Of a stretch of 64,000 nt of DNA, positions 10,016 through 20,570 are shown piece after piece. Positions within the stretch are counted from its first letter, which is position 1, and each line of letters starts with the position of its first letter. Made by a program: the position numbers and the translations under genes. Under the pieces are notes generated by a model that saw only the letters and a program-made list of their open reading frames with translations, was not told the origin of the DNA and made no database searches. Source of the stretch: Ignelater luminosus (lineage: Eukaryota; Arthropoda; Insecta; Coleoptera; Elateridae); contig VTPC01090589.1 of the NCBI GenBank assembly GCA_011009095.1, positions 777,515 to 841,514 of the forward strand, given 5' to 3'.

Positions 10016-10979
10016 ATAGGGTGATTCCGAAATAAAGGGTATCCTCTTAAAGGTGGATAGCAGTGTGATAGTACATACATTTGCAATAAAAAACGGTAGG
10101 TAAAAATTGCATAGTTTCCGAGAAAAATGCGATTGAAGTTTAATCGCTAAGTCAAGCCGGTCCTGCTCTCATACTTTTACTTAAGCAAAAATCGATAGGG
10201 GTTGACTGACTGTCCTTGTCATTGGCAGGTAGTTCTTACTATTTATGTGAGGGGTATAATAGTCTATCTGGTTTCTACAATGCCATAAATAACCAGTAGG
10301 AACTTTTACTTTTTAATCTGCAAACGGAAAAATATTAAAATTTTACTGTTAGTGATTTTTTTCTGTAAACTTTCGAAGAACCAAAAACTTCAACAAGCAT
10401 TATGCTACATAAATAAAAATTGGTTGAATTTATTAAATTGAATTAAATACAGAGGTGATAGTTAGTAGTACCTTCCATACGCATGTTTCATGCAAGTAGT
10501 ATGTGTAATCCATTGCCATTTAAAATGTGCCCTATTTATGTGACTAAATAATAATAAGGGATTAAAATGTTGCTTGTGAGACTGGAGTCTAATTGTTCGT
10601 AACAAATTTTGTTATTATTTTTTTACTGTTTTAACGAATTTCAACAACTCTGACATACTTCAGATTTAAGAAGGGAAAGTTGTAAAATGTCCAGGGAGTA
10701 GCTTATGATGGCATTTATTGTTCATTGTGCTACTACAGCTGAACTATTAGTTCCAAGAAAATAGGCATGTCTGGTAAATTTTCGTTCTTGCACTACAAAG
10801 GTTTAAAAACACCGTAAATCTCCTTAACTTTCACTTTTTAAGGCAACAATACAAGAAACACTTTTCTTTTTCTAACCAAAGACGGCTTCAGTTTTTAATA
10901 TTTAGGAAAATTGTGAAAATTTTCAACTTTCACGGAGCCACTTCGTTTTTTTCATTTTTTGTCTTCTTTTAGCCCTGTA
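10016..10979. mobile_element. Possible non-coding DNA element
   Basis: It starts tatagggtgattccgaaata at 10,014 and may end with ttttagccctgtata at about 10,979. The outermost bases form a short imperfect inverted repeat (ATAnAGGG). Starts of this kind are common in insect non-autonomous Tc/mariner-like elements, but the repeat is too short to prove the boundaries. No coding capacity was seen. The next element begins 11 bp further on. Confidence 0.28.
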
Positions 10980-10990
10980 TATAAAATATA

Positions 10991-11831
10991 CAGGGTGTCC
11001 CGTAAATGCCAATAAAGCTTCAGGTAAACATCTTCTTCTATGAGTGCTTATTGCAAATCTGCAAAAAGAAAATTTGTCCTCAGCTTAGTTTTCTTGTACA
11101 AGTGGTCAGAAGTTAACATCTTTAACACTAAATAAACAGAAACCAACGAATCGAATCTAAATGAAGCCATTACGAATTCAACAAATGAATCTGTTGGAAC
11201 AACAATCACCCTTGATAAAGCACAGAACTGTTATATTTCTCTTGTTGAAGATGCTGTTAAAAATTGAAATATGTATTACCAAAAAATAGATATGACAAAT
11301 ATGCAAGTCTTGGGCACAGATTAAATAAAGGTCAGATATTTCACTCTCTCTACCGCCAATGTTTCCATTTTTTGTCTCTGAGCATTTACATTTGCAGCTC
11401 TGGGTTTACCACGCCTATTCTTTTACACGCGTTTTAGGAAAACTGCATACCACACATGTCAAAATAGCAAGCTCTGGGAGTTACTTGGAAAGAGAGAGCA
11501 ATATAATTCACAAATCTGTCGAGTGAAACATCTGATTCTTATTTAATCTGCCTCCTGGGTGTACTGATAAATCCGATGAAATTAGTTGCCAGCAATCCTT
11601 TCAAGTTTTGACAATTTTATGGTCCATTACCACTGGAATAAAATTGATAAATCTTTGATTCCTGTATTCGAATAATTTTGTATTTGCCTGCAGCAGCGTT
11701 GCCAAGTTTAAATTTATTTTTTTGGTTCGTGTGACAAATCTCTAAGTACCTACGTTGGAACATTCGTATTTTCAATTTAGGTTGAGAGAGGCTGCTACCT
11801 GAAGCTTTATTGGCGTTTACGAGACACCCTG
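10991..11831. mobile_element. Non-autonomous DNA transposon with 36-bp TIRs
   Basis: The left end at 10,991-11,026 starts cagggtgtcccgtaaatgcc and the right end at 11,796-11,831 is its reverse complement with 2 mismatches in 36. The element is 841 bp, has no ORF of note and no obvious target duplication, so its superfamily is open. The well-kept TIRs and lack of coding sequence fit a deletion derivative moved in trans. Confidence 0.75.
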
Positions 11832-12958
11832 GATTATAATAGTAACAATATAAAAAGACATTGCTTTGGCAAAAGACAAAGGGTTGAGAAAAATCTATTC
11901 AAATTTTTTATATTTTTGTAATTTTCAATTGGTCAATTAATGTTTTTTTTATTTCAATAATTAGATACTTAACCATGTTAAGGTATAATTCTCCGATGGA
12001 AAAAATAATATTTTTAAAACATCTCTATAATTTTTTCATGGTTACCGGGAAACTACATGAATTTCGAATTTTTATCGTCTCTCAAATTTTGGCGCTCCTC
12101 AAATCTTGACGCCTTAGACCCGGGTCTCGCGGACTTAAGCCTAAATCCATCACTGAGTGTGTTACACTTTTTAGGTATTTCTTGCTTTAAAGTGCAATGG
12201 TGAAAAAAATCTGAAGTTACCCGAAGCCAGTCCTGTCCACATGTAAATGCTTTTCAATGTTTTATAATAGACAATGGTGTTGATAGCGATATTAAAAGAA
12301 TTCGCTCTAGAGATAAGAAAAGATTCTTACAGGTGTTAAAAATAAGCATAACATGAGTTATCAAGCGACGAAATATGTAAACCAGATGGAAGTAAGTTTG
12401 CGATTTGATTAGTTAGTAAAATAAAATAGAGGTAATAAAAAGTATCACGGCAAAGTGAATTACAATATTAAAAAGAAACTCAGAACTTTAGTATTTTACA
12501 GACGATCGTAGGTGAACGTACATTCTTTCTGGTGTTTTAAAAAGTATATTCAATGTTAAATTGCTTGTAGTTAAAATGTTTTTGAAACTTAACATGGTGT
12601 TTGAAAACAGTGGCATTACGTGGTGTTATTTCTAACCTTTACATAACAGTCTGTTGGTGTAGATAACGGGAAACGCAATCTCTTATAGTATTAATACTCT
12701 TTTTAACATTAAAAATGAAAAATACGTAAAATGTGAATAAACGCAATTGAAAAATATAATTAAATAAATAAATATGTAGTGCATTATCTGTTGGTAGCAG
12801 CAGTGAAAAGTGCGGTTTTTCATTAAAAGATAAGACAATATACAAAATGGTCCGATTTATACCCTCCTTTCACTAACTAATAAAGCTTCTTTAAAAATTG
12901 AAAAAAGTATAGTTTTATCTGATCTTAACAAGAAGAAAAAGGACAAAAACCGGTTATC
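11832..12958. other. AT-rich stretch with a short GC-richer patch
   Basis: Nothing was assigned. A patch at about 12,090-12,160 (ggcgctcctcaaatcttgac, cccgggtctcgcgg) is less AT-rich than its surroundings and may be a scrap of a dispersed repeat. Confidence 0.4.
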
Positions 12959-13128
12959 ATGGTGATTAGAGAGTGTTTAAGTTTAATGACGAGAGCGGAA
13001 ACCGATCCAATGACTTTGATTGATAGCACGGATGAAGTTGTAACTGAAAATAATTTACCTTATATTGGATATTGTGACAACACAACAGGAAATGCAGCAA
13101 CCAAAACTATTCAGAGTCCGGAAATCAG
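12959..13128 (+). CDS. Candidate host coding exon (first exon?)
   Basis: An ATG at 12,959 opens 56 codons beginning MVIRECLSLMTRAETDPMT. The frame ends at TAG 13,130-13,132, but directly before that stop lies AG|GTAGGG, a plausible splice donor at 13,128/13,129. That would make this a first coding exon ending in phase 2. The peptide is acidic, has no low-complexity bias and matches no transposon motif that I know. No downstream exon was identified, the intron would carry many of the transposons in this window, and an ORF of this length can occur by chance. The protein family is not recognised. Confidence 0.22.
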
Positions 13129-13869
13129 GTAGGGAAGCTAAATATATTATTAGAATCAATGACTGAAAACAAAAACAATTAAAATGTATCACAGAAACTT
13201 TCATTCTGAGCCAACAAAAGGTTTCTGTGCTTCAGAGCCTAACTTCAGACTTTAGGCTAATGAGGCGACTAAATACTTTAGGTTACAGGGTGTAAAGACC
13301 ACATAATGTCAAAAAGTAATACACAGTTTGTCTTATCTTGACAATGAACTCATTGAAGGTACCTGGAATACCATGACCGATGAGCATACAGCATTCATTT
13401 TCTAAAAATACATAAGTTAAAGAGCACGTCTTGTTGACTACAATTATTAATTCATGCACCCTCTTAGCTTTTAAATACTCAGAAATCTAGCAAATTACAG
13501 TTCCTACTAAATTTGAGTCAAAGCACTACACGAAGTTTAAAAATTGACCGAGAAGTTTCCACACAACCGTGTATGTACTGAATAATATTTATCTGATTGC
13601 AATTACATCCAAATGAACATGTTAAGAATTGTTGTGTCTTACCTTTACATTTAAGCGACTAAAAAAAAAGAAATTATAGAAATGAAAGACATGACTTGGA
13701 GATCCAAGAAGGAGGGGCAGTAATCCCTCTTTTCCTATATAAGAGTGAACATCTATTATACGAAAGGAATATAATTAATTCTAAAAAAAAACCCTTTAAT
13801 CATCCTTTTCAGTCTGTATGGAAACTTAAAATTTTCCCAATAGTTATTTAAAGCAAAAATATCGACTAG

Positions 13870-14065
13870 AAAAGCTTTATTGTTACGGTTATTTTGCGTG
13901 CACATTGCATTTTAGTAGAGTCTGGGCGAGTGAACAAGAACAAAAAGCTTATAACAGGATTGTGGTATTAAGAATTAGTTACAGTTGCGTTAGCGTGATA
14001 GTTAATTAAGGGTTTAGAGATAAAAAGGTTCGTGTTTTTCTTCTAATATAAACACAAAATGGTTA
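13870..14065 (+). repeat. Dispersed repeat, copy 1
   Basis: About 190 bp similar to 20,370-20,570 in the same orientation. The best-kept core is gagtgaacaagaacaaaaag followed by gcttataacaggattgtgg and gaattagttacag. No terminal repeats were found. Confidence 0.65.
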
Positions 14066-16030
14066 TACTGATAGTTAGGACTGTACACATTTAAGAAGAA
14101 AATTCTAAAATGTTTTGCAACGTATCTAACATCCTCAAGATTGATTGTGGTATTTATAAACCATATTATGTACCCCTAGAATTTAATATAATCAAGGGGT
14201 AATTTCAATATGGTAATTCGAGTTACGGTTACTGTAATCCGAACTATAATTTGATTTATACTCTGTTCTTGAAATCAAATCGAAATTAAACGAACTTAAG
14301 TCGATTTCTTGATTTTTTTGATTTGCTTTACTAAAATTAAATGATGACGCAACGCTCAATTTCTATCCTTTCTTTACAAAGCATCATACAAATCTCAATT
14401 GTCACGAATAGAAAAACAATGTCACTTACAATAATAAATGATATTTCAATACAAGATAAACAAAATTTCTTTGGATCTAGAAAACAAAATTCGCAGTATT
14501 CAAGTCTCACAAGTATTAAGTTGAAGTTTCTTCTGCATTCCTATAACAAATTCAGGCGCTAAACTTAACATATCATTAGCAGGAAATAATTGTGCCCTAA
14601 TAAAGGACTAACTGTGACTTTAAAATACCTCTTATTCAACGAAAACAGACATCTATTCTTCACAAGACAATTTTGAATAAGTAGTTTTAGTTGCCTCAAA
14701 CCTTTCTGCAAGATTCAATTGAAGCAATCTGCTGACCTCACTACGAAATCCAAGAGTAGTAAACTAGATACTCTATAATTATATCCAATTTTGAATTTGC
14801 TTTAGAAGACCCTAGAGATTCTAGGGCAAGCACGTTTTTGCTAAAATGCCGTTATTTAAAGTTTTCAGGGGAATATTAAGTTGTATTCGGGCTCATTGTC
14901 ATATTTCCAGTGTGGCACACATCTGTAAATCAGCCAAGTTTTAGCTAGAACGATTTTCTTCTGTTGCCCATAGAAGCCTAATTGCACTGACTTCTTAAAT
15001 CCAGTTACTGAGCAATCTATTTCCGATTTCGACCTTGCCATTAAAACTGTTTGGGCTTTTGAGGTCGGTTGAACTTTTCTTTTACAGGCATGGGCAAATT
15101 TATATTAAACAGTAATTGTTTTGTTTAATGCAATATATAACCATATCCTGTCTTCGGCTTTGGTGCCCGATGATCTTAAAATATCAATATATTAAAACCT
15201 GTGGTTGATAGTCAACCTTGCTCATAATATTCAAAGTGGGACATGTCAGAACAAGGCTTAATTTTAAAAATAAAATCTTAAGTCAAAAGCACTTTTTGGG
15301 TTTTATCAGAAGAAGCTATTGATCTTTCATATTACCTTCTGATTACGAGACTAAGTTAGAGAGCATATAAGATTCGTCCAAACTAGGGCAAATATTTACA
15401 ATTTTGCTTACAATATTGATTTGACTGTCTTGTGGTTGTTGGAATCTTTGTGATCTGTCGGCATTCATCCGTTTTTGAATTTGCCCTAGTAGGAATCCTG
15501 GGTTAGGGTTGGTAAAAATTCCTTAACAATCTCTTATGACTGTATTAAGTTAAAAAACTTCAAAATATGAAAGAATGCATCTTTCTGGCCTGTACAAAAA
15601 ATTATCCAAACCACAAACTAAATTAAAATTTCACTGTCTATTCATGAAATGGGCAATTATGCTAAGCGGGTGTAAGATGCACTGAAATTTCCTAACTTGC
15701 TCACCAGAAATGGCTTTTATAAAGTTTTTTTTCTATTGAAACTACAGGGACTTTGAGCGTAAAGCTTCTTGTCAAAAATAGGTTTTTCAACAAGCAAAAT
15801 CTAATCCGTTTGCTATAAAACACAGTGTGTCTTAAAACACATAAAAGATCGAAAAATACTGTCTTATAGAACAGTCGTGTTAGCAAGTAATCAAAATTTT
15901 GCCGTGTATTGCTAACGGGAGCTGAATTAGCTCGAAATTACAATCTGAAGTTGTAAATCTGCTTATTTGAAAATTCACATTTCACATCGTTGGTGTTATA
16001 GTGTAAACCTTTTTGCGTTATGGTTTCTGG
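14066..16030. other. AT-rich stretch with no recognised feature
   Basis: Short ORFs here (for example 14,341-14,562) show no family motif. No repeat pair was recognised. Confidence 0.45.
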
Positions 16031-16153
16031 TAGGGTTGGGCCATCGATTCCTCGACATCGATGTTCGATGTTTCACACTCTACCTTTCAAGATTTGTCTA
16101 TTTCTGTTTGGTGTTCACCCCACAGCAAAAATTCTAAAAAACAATTATTTCTA

Positions 16154-17362
16154 CTAAAAATATTTAACAAGTGCTAGAAAGTAAGAAAATAATCCTTTAC
16201 CTGGCTTAGTGCCATCTGTAGACACTTTCTCACCTTCCATATCTTTAATTTGTTTGTTTATTACCTCAATACGCTTAATCGTGACCAGTGGATTTTTGAA
16301 GTACGAGTCCTTAAATCTTGGACCAAGAGAAGAAGTTTTGCCAGCAATGGCATGCCTTGATTCAAGTCTTTAAAACGTTTGTCTCTCTGGTCCAATAATC
16401 CTTCAGATTTTTGGCCATTGGAGAAATCATGCTGCTGGTTACATCTTTTTCGGTGTTGCCTCAAGGGGTTCAAGCAATGCAAAATTTCGTTGAGGTGTGT
16501 AATTTCCCTTGCGGTGACCATGGCAGGTGCTGTAGGATGATCATGAACTGCCGAGCAGGGCTCTAAGAATCTTTCAATCATATAGTATGTGGAATTCCAC
16601 CTTGTGGGTACGTCTGAGATTAATTTTGTTTTTGTTAAGGCTATGTCTTTTATTATTGGTCGCAATGTCTAAACAATGTTACAATATTCTTGACTTTTCT
16701 GCCGAAGCTTGAAAGCCCTTCGGTGGTTTCAATTCTCTTAGTGCACATTAGATTTAATAGTGAACATGCTTGTTTTCCCAAAAAATAGTTCAGCAGCTTT
16801 GACGATATTAGCACCTCTATTGGTCAGTAACGCCATAATTCTTTCTTGAGGAATTCTTCAGTCTTTCACAACGCTTTTAAATATTTCACACAAATATTCA
16901 GAGATATGTCTCTTTTCTAAAGAAAATAAGTCGAGGTTGATGGACTTAACAACAAAACTTCCTTTGGTCGGGAAGTAAGCCGTGATCCCCAAAAACCTTT
17001 GCCCTGCTTCCATCAGCTTGTTAATAATAATAATAATAAATAGTTAGATATTTTTCATCCAACAATTTCTTAAATGTTTTTCGGGACGGTATTTTATAGA
17101 GCGACGCGACTGTTTTCATAAGGTGTTAAAACCCTTCTTTTTGTAAAGTACGGAAAGGAAATGAAAAACAAGATCGCCTGGGCAATTTTATTGAATTTCT
17201 CACCTCCTTCTTCTAAAGATGACTGAGACTTTATTAATTTTATCAGGCTTTCCTGAGGCACGGGAGTCGATGTGGAAGGTGAAACGGAAGACGGATGAGA
17301 GACAGATGTAGACGGTTCCGGTGAGTTAAATGATGATTCAGGCTGTGGACGGTGTCCCTCAA
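16154..17362 (-). pseudogene. hAT transposase body (ZBED-like)
   Basis: Reading down the minus strand from 17,360: a serine/proline-rich linker (EPSTSVSHPSSVSPSTS), then KFNKIAQAILFFISFPY, YKIPSRKTFKKLLDEKY, ITAYFPTKGSFVVKSINLD, EKRHISEYLCEIFKS, LTNRGANIVKAAELFFG, the hallmark SDVPTRWNSTYYMIERFLE (about 16,570-16,630), and GPRFKDSYFKNPLVTIK near 16,290, ending at a stop at 16,154. This order fits the RNase H-like catalytic core and insertion domain of ZBED-type hAT transposases. At least four frame changes and several stops break it, and the C-terminal hATC dimerisation segment is not seen. The longest uninterrupted piece is 134 codons (16,261-16,665). It would have cut and pasted the hAT element; it is now dead. 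Confidence 0.75.
17022..17039. repeat. (AAT)n microsatellite
   Basis: Six AAT triplets inside the hAT pseudogene, at one of the points where the reading frame is lost. Confidence 0.8.
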
Positions 17363-18420
17363 ACGGGATGTTTCCTAAAAATTTGGACCGAACATAACAT
17401 TATTTAGCCATTTTGTAAAATCTAGTTATTTGTTGTTTTGAACTGTCACTCGTTGAGTTGTCAGTTTGCTTGAAGATTTTAAATAATGAGCTCGAAAGAA
17501 TTAGAGTTCCGAAATCGTGTGTATGGGTTTTATGAAGAAAATAGAGCTCTTAGCAAATTGTACACTTATAAACACTTTTCATACGAAAATGTATCTAAAT
17601 CGATTATCTACAATATTATCCAACGTTTGGACAGAAGAAATGGTTCTGGTCGCAAAGCTGTGAAAAATACACCACAGAAACTTAGGCAAATTGAAAATCT
17701 CTTTGAAAACAATGACTCTATATGATATATGGTATTTATGTAAAACACTTAAAAAAGACGAATTTAAGGTACTGTAAAAAACAAACTATACCAAAGCGGT
17801 CAGATAAACAAATTGCTCTTGCAAAGCCAAAATGCAATCGCTGGTTGCGCAAATTTCACCATCATGATTTTATTTTGGATGGCGAGTCGTATTTTACTTT
17901 ATCACACTCGAACGATGGATTTTACTTCAGTAATGTTTCTTTCACCCCTGCTAACGTAAAATGTGCAACAAAAACAAAATTTGAAGGAAAAGTTCTTGTT
18001 TGGATAGCCATCGGCCTAAAAGAAATGATTCGGCGTAAAAATTATAAAGAAAATGTGTTTTGGCCTGATCTTGCTAGCTCGCATTGCGCCAAGATTGTGA
18101 CCAATAGTTTGAGGAATTAAAATATTAAGTTTATCCAAAATGAGGACAATTCTGCTAACTGTCCTGAAGCTCGTCCGATTGAAGACTTTTGGTCACTTTT
18201 GAAAGAAAACGTGTATAAATAAAGACTGGCGAGCTGCAAATGTTAGCCAGCTAATTAGTTGTATTAAGTACAGTTTAGGAAAAATTGGCCAAGATGTTAT
18301 ACGAAGGCTAGCCGAGTCTAGTAAGAAAATTAAAAATACATTAAATAGTCTTTGTTTTCTTTATCAGAGGTATTTTAATTTTAAATAGAATATCAGTCTA
18401 GATTTTTAAGAAACACCCGT
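17363..18420 (+). mobile_element. DD37E-type Tc1/mariner element inserted in the hAT
   Basis: The ends are inverted repeats of about 25 bp: left acgggatgtttcctaaaaat (17,363) and the reverse complement of the right acgggtgtttcttaaaaatc (ending 18,420). A TA follows the right end (18,421-18,422); the left has AA, which may be a mutated TA. The hAT coding sequence is interrupted exactly between the BED finger and the serine-rich linker, which confirms insertion. The 1,058-bp copy encodes a broken transposase on the plus strand. Confidence 0.75.
17486..18388 (+). pseudogene. DD37E-type transposase, frameshifted and internally deleted
   Basis: The N-terminal piece MSSKELEFRNRVYGFYEEN (17,486-17,725) is followed after a frameshift by a piece at 17,722-18,120 with FILDGESYFTLSHSNDGFY, KFEGKVLVWIAI and VFWPDLASSHCAKIV, then after a stop by NEDNSANCPEARPIEDFW, and after another frameshift by a C-terminus up to 18,388. 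The catalytic Asp of WPDLASSH and the Glu of RPIEDFW are 37 residues apart (counting the stop as one), hence DD37E. The first catalytic position, normally D in DDESYF, reads G here. About 40-45 residues before VFWPDL appear deleted. It belonged to the IS630/Tc1/mariner superfamily and acted on the TIRs of its own element. Confidence 0.72.
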
Positions 18421-18555
18421 TATTCTTTGATGTTTGGTTTTTAAATGGCCTGGCAGGTTACCCGACGTTTTGAACTCGCGGTTACAAATGTTATGCTTAG
18501 CCGAACTGTGTCCAGTTTTTGTAAAATATTTCCACACTTTGCTTTTGGGAGGCAT
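18421..18555 (-). pseudogene. BED-type zinc finger, N-terminus of the hAT transposase
   Basis: From an ATG at 18,555 (minus) the peptide starts MPPKSKVWKYFTKTGHSSAK and continues NICNREFKTSG and GHLKTKH. That is a BED finger: aromatic VWKYF, a Cys pair, and a closing His pair. The usual first Cys is His here, and the loop before GHLKTKH looks shortened, so zinc binding is doubtful. The frame runs into the DD37E insertion at 18,420 and resumes in the hAT body at 17,362. BED fingers bind DNA, here the CATCGATG-rich hAT ends by inference. Confidence 0.7.
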
Positions 18556-18724
18556 AGTCAACTAATACAAAAAACAACTCAATGCTCAATTCAATAGGAA
18601 AAAACAGAAACAGTCTTCGCCCTTAGTCATACTGACACTGAATTCTTAGTTTTTATCACTTTTGGCGCTCTTGTCGACCTCTTGACGTTAGGAGCACCCC
18701 CCCCTTATTTGAAAACGATACGTA

Positions 18725-19678
18725 CGAGGGTGGTCTAAAAAGTTTCCGACCTCAACGTGAAGATGGCAGCACTTGTAAATAAAAGCTACTGAACTTCGTT
18801 GTTAATCTCTTGACAGTTACTCACCAAAGTTTCAGCCATTTTGGACGCGCAGTTTTTACGTAACAGTCGTTTGAGTGAGTTGATGTGAGTTTTTTTGTGA
18901 AAATGGACAAAATCGAGTATCGAGCTGTCATTAAATATTTGTTTTTGAAAGGTAATACGCCTTCGCAAATAAAAGATGAGTTGGATTCTGTGTATGGGGA
19001 CTCTGCACCATCATTTACCACAGTGAAATTTTGGGCTGCTGAATTTAAACGTGGCCGCAAGAGCTTGGGAGACGATGAACGTTCGGGACGTCCAAAAACT
19101 GCAACTACCGACGAAAACATCGCCAAAGTTCACCAAATGGTGCTAGACGACCGCCGAATTAAAGTGAGAGAGATAGCAGAGGTTATGAACATGTCAAAAG
19201 AACGTGTTTGTCACATATTAAATCAACATTTAGGTATGAGAAAGCTGTCCGCGCGTTGGGCAGAACTTGCGAAAAAACGGCCACATTTGCAGAAAAAGAA
19301 AATCCTGTTTCACCAAGACAACGCACCGTCTCACACCTCAGCGGTTGCCATGGCGAAAATCCACGAATTACGGTTTGAACTGCTTGACCATCCGCCTTAC
19401 TCACCAGATCTAGTCCCAAGCGACTTCTTTTTGTTCCCTCATCTAAAAATTGCGCTCAGAGGACAAAGATTTTCGTCAAATGAAGAAGCAATCACCTTCG
19501 TGAACAATTATTTTGCAGAGAAAAATGCCGAGTACTATTTGGACGGGTTACAGAGATGGGAGCATCGCTGGGAGAAGTGTGTAGAGTTACAAGGAGACTA
19601 TGTTGAAAAATAAAAAAAAATTTTTAGAAAAAATGTCTTGTATCTTTGTTAGGTCGGAAACTTTTCAGACCACCCTTG
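18725..19678 (+). mobile_element. Irritans-like mariner, internally deleted (954 bp)
   Basis: 28-bp inverted terminal repeats, left from 18,725 (cgagggtggtctaaaaagtt) and right ending 19,678, agree at 26 of 28 positions. TA flanks both ends (18,723-18,724 and 19,679-19,680). A full-length relative is about 1.29 kb, so some 340 bp are missing from the interior. It lies upstream of the hAT start codon, in the hAT 5' leader. Confidence 0.95.
18903..19613 (+). CDS. Mariner transposase with in-frame internal deletion (236 aa)
   Basis: The open frame starts at 18,885; the start that aligns with Himar1-like transposases is the ATG at 18,903 (MDKIEYRAVIKYLFLKG). Residues 1 to about 118 keep the paired helix-turn-helix DNA-binding domain up to KLSARW. 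The frame then jumps to AELAKKRPHL, the region just before the second catalytic motif. HQDNAPSHTS and PPYSPDLVPSDFF carry the second and third Asp with 34 residues between them. Roughly 113 residues are missing, including the segment with the first catalytic Asp (normally MDETW). The protein ends GDYVEK like intact relatives. It could still bind mariner ends but cannot cut, so it is a possible inhibitor. The frame is intact from start to stop. Confidence 0.85.
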   Translation: MDKIEYRAVIKYLFLKGNTPSQIKDELDSVYGDSAPSFTTVKFWAAEFKRGRKSLGDDERSGRPKTATTDENIAKVHQMVLDDRRIKVREIAEVMNMSKERVCHILNQHLGMRKLSARWAELAKKRPHLQKKKILFHQDNAPSHTSAVAMAKIHELRFELLDHPPYSPDLVPSDFFLFPHLKIALRGQRFSSNEEAITFVNNYFAEKNAEYYLDGLQRWEHRWEKCVELQGDYVEK

Positions 19679-19845
19679 TATTTTTATTATTTTTATTTCT
19701 TCTTTAATCTTTAAATTAATTTTTTAAATATTTTAATTGAAAAACATCGTTACTAGAATATCCATGTCAAAAAAACATCGGTAGCAAGATGTGGATGTTA
19801 AACATCGATTTTCTTGCCCGATACATCGATGTTTTTGAAATTATT

Positions 19846-20369
19846 ATAATAAAGATTTTAGTGAATTATTTTGATGAGAATATCTAAAAGATTTATTTGT
19901 TTTTATGATCGAAAAATTGATTTGTATTAAATAACTTTTTAATCTAGAGTGTCAACCTGAGTCGCTGGTCTAATATTAGTCTATCCGCTCCTGCTAAGTT
20001 GGTACAACTTCTGATTTATTTTAAACATTTTTCGTATGTTTCCTAAGAAGGCTTTTTTCTTGAATTCGCTAATACTGACTTGTCGATGCTGTTTCGTTTT
20101 TGGCTTACGCTATTAATTTTAGATGCGATTTTGATTGGGTTTAACCTCAATATCTGGTAGGAACTTTACACCGTTTCCCTAAAGCAAGCGTTTCGATTTC
20201 TCTTCCTTCCCGGATTTAGCGTTCAGTGCCAACTTTGCCATTAGTGTCTTTGAGTTTTTCAATATTACTAGAATTTTATTTTGGGTATTTTCAAGTAGTC
20301 GAAAATAATAATAATAATGATAATAACAGCCATAATTATTTATTAATGATAAAGACGTTTAGTGGAAAG
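19846..20369. other. No recognised feature
   Basis: AT-rich sequence right of the hAT; nothing was assigned. Confidence 0.4.
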
Positions 20370-20570
20370 TTTCTATCATTGTGGTTATTGTACATGATAG
20401 ATGTACATTACATTCTAGTTCAAGTTCGAACGAGTGAACAAGAACAAAAAGCTTGTAATAGGATTGTGGTATTAAATTAAGAATTAGTTACAGCAGCATT
20501 ACCGCCATAGTTAATTAACGTTTCTGGGATGAAAAAGTATTATCTCTAATTTAAAAATAAATATGGTAGC
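20370..20570 (+). repeat. Dispersed repeat, copy 2
   Basis: Same-orientation copy of 13,870-14,065, sharing the core gagtgaacaagaacaaaaag, an AT-rich lead-in, and agttaattaa downstream. Confidence 0.65.

Larger units (their letters stand above)
16031..19845 (-). mobile_element. hAT (ZBED-type) transposon carrying two nested insertions
   Basis: The left end TAGGGTTGGGCCATCGAT (16,031) has the TAGGG start usual for hAT elements and is followed by clustered CATCGATG motifs. The same CATCGATG motifs in inverted array appear at 19,790-19,840, marking the other subterminal region. Between them, on the minus strand, lie a BED finger (18,421-18,555) and the body of a hAT transposase (16,154-17,362). 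The coding sequence is cut by a DD37E-type element at 17,363-18,420 and the 5' leader by a mariner at 18,725-19,678. Without these the hAT would be about 1.8 kb. The right terminal repeat itself and the 8-bp target duplication were not identified, so the right border is approximate. Confidence 0.68.

Noticed and set aside
3630-17039. AAT repeats as possible CRISPR or satellite arrays
   Set aside because: They are simple triplet microsatellites without spacers, and the genome is animal-like.
19815-19845. Exact right terminal repeat of the hAT element
   Set aside because: CATCGATG motifs mark the area, but no inverted copy of TAGGGTTGGGC and no 8-bp duplication could be found, so the border is given only approximately.
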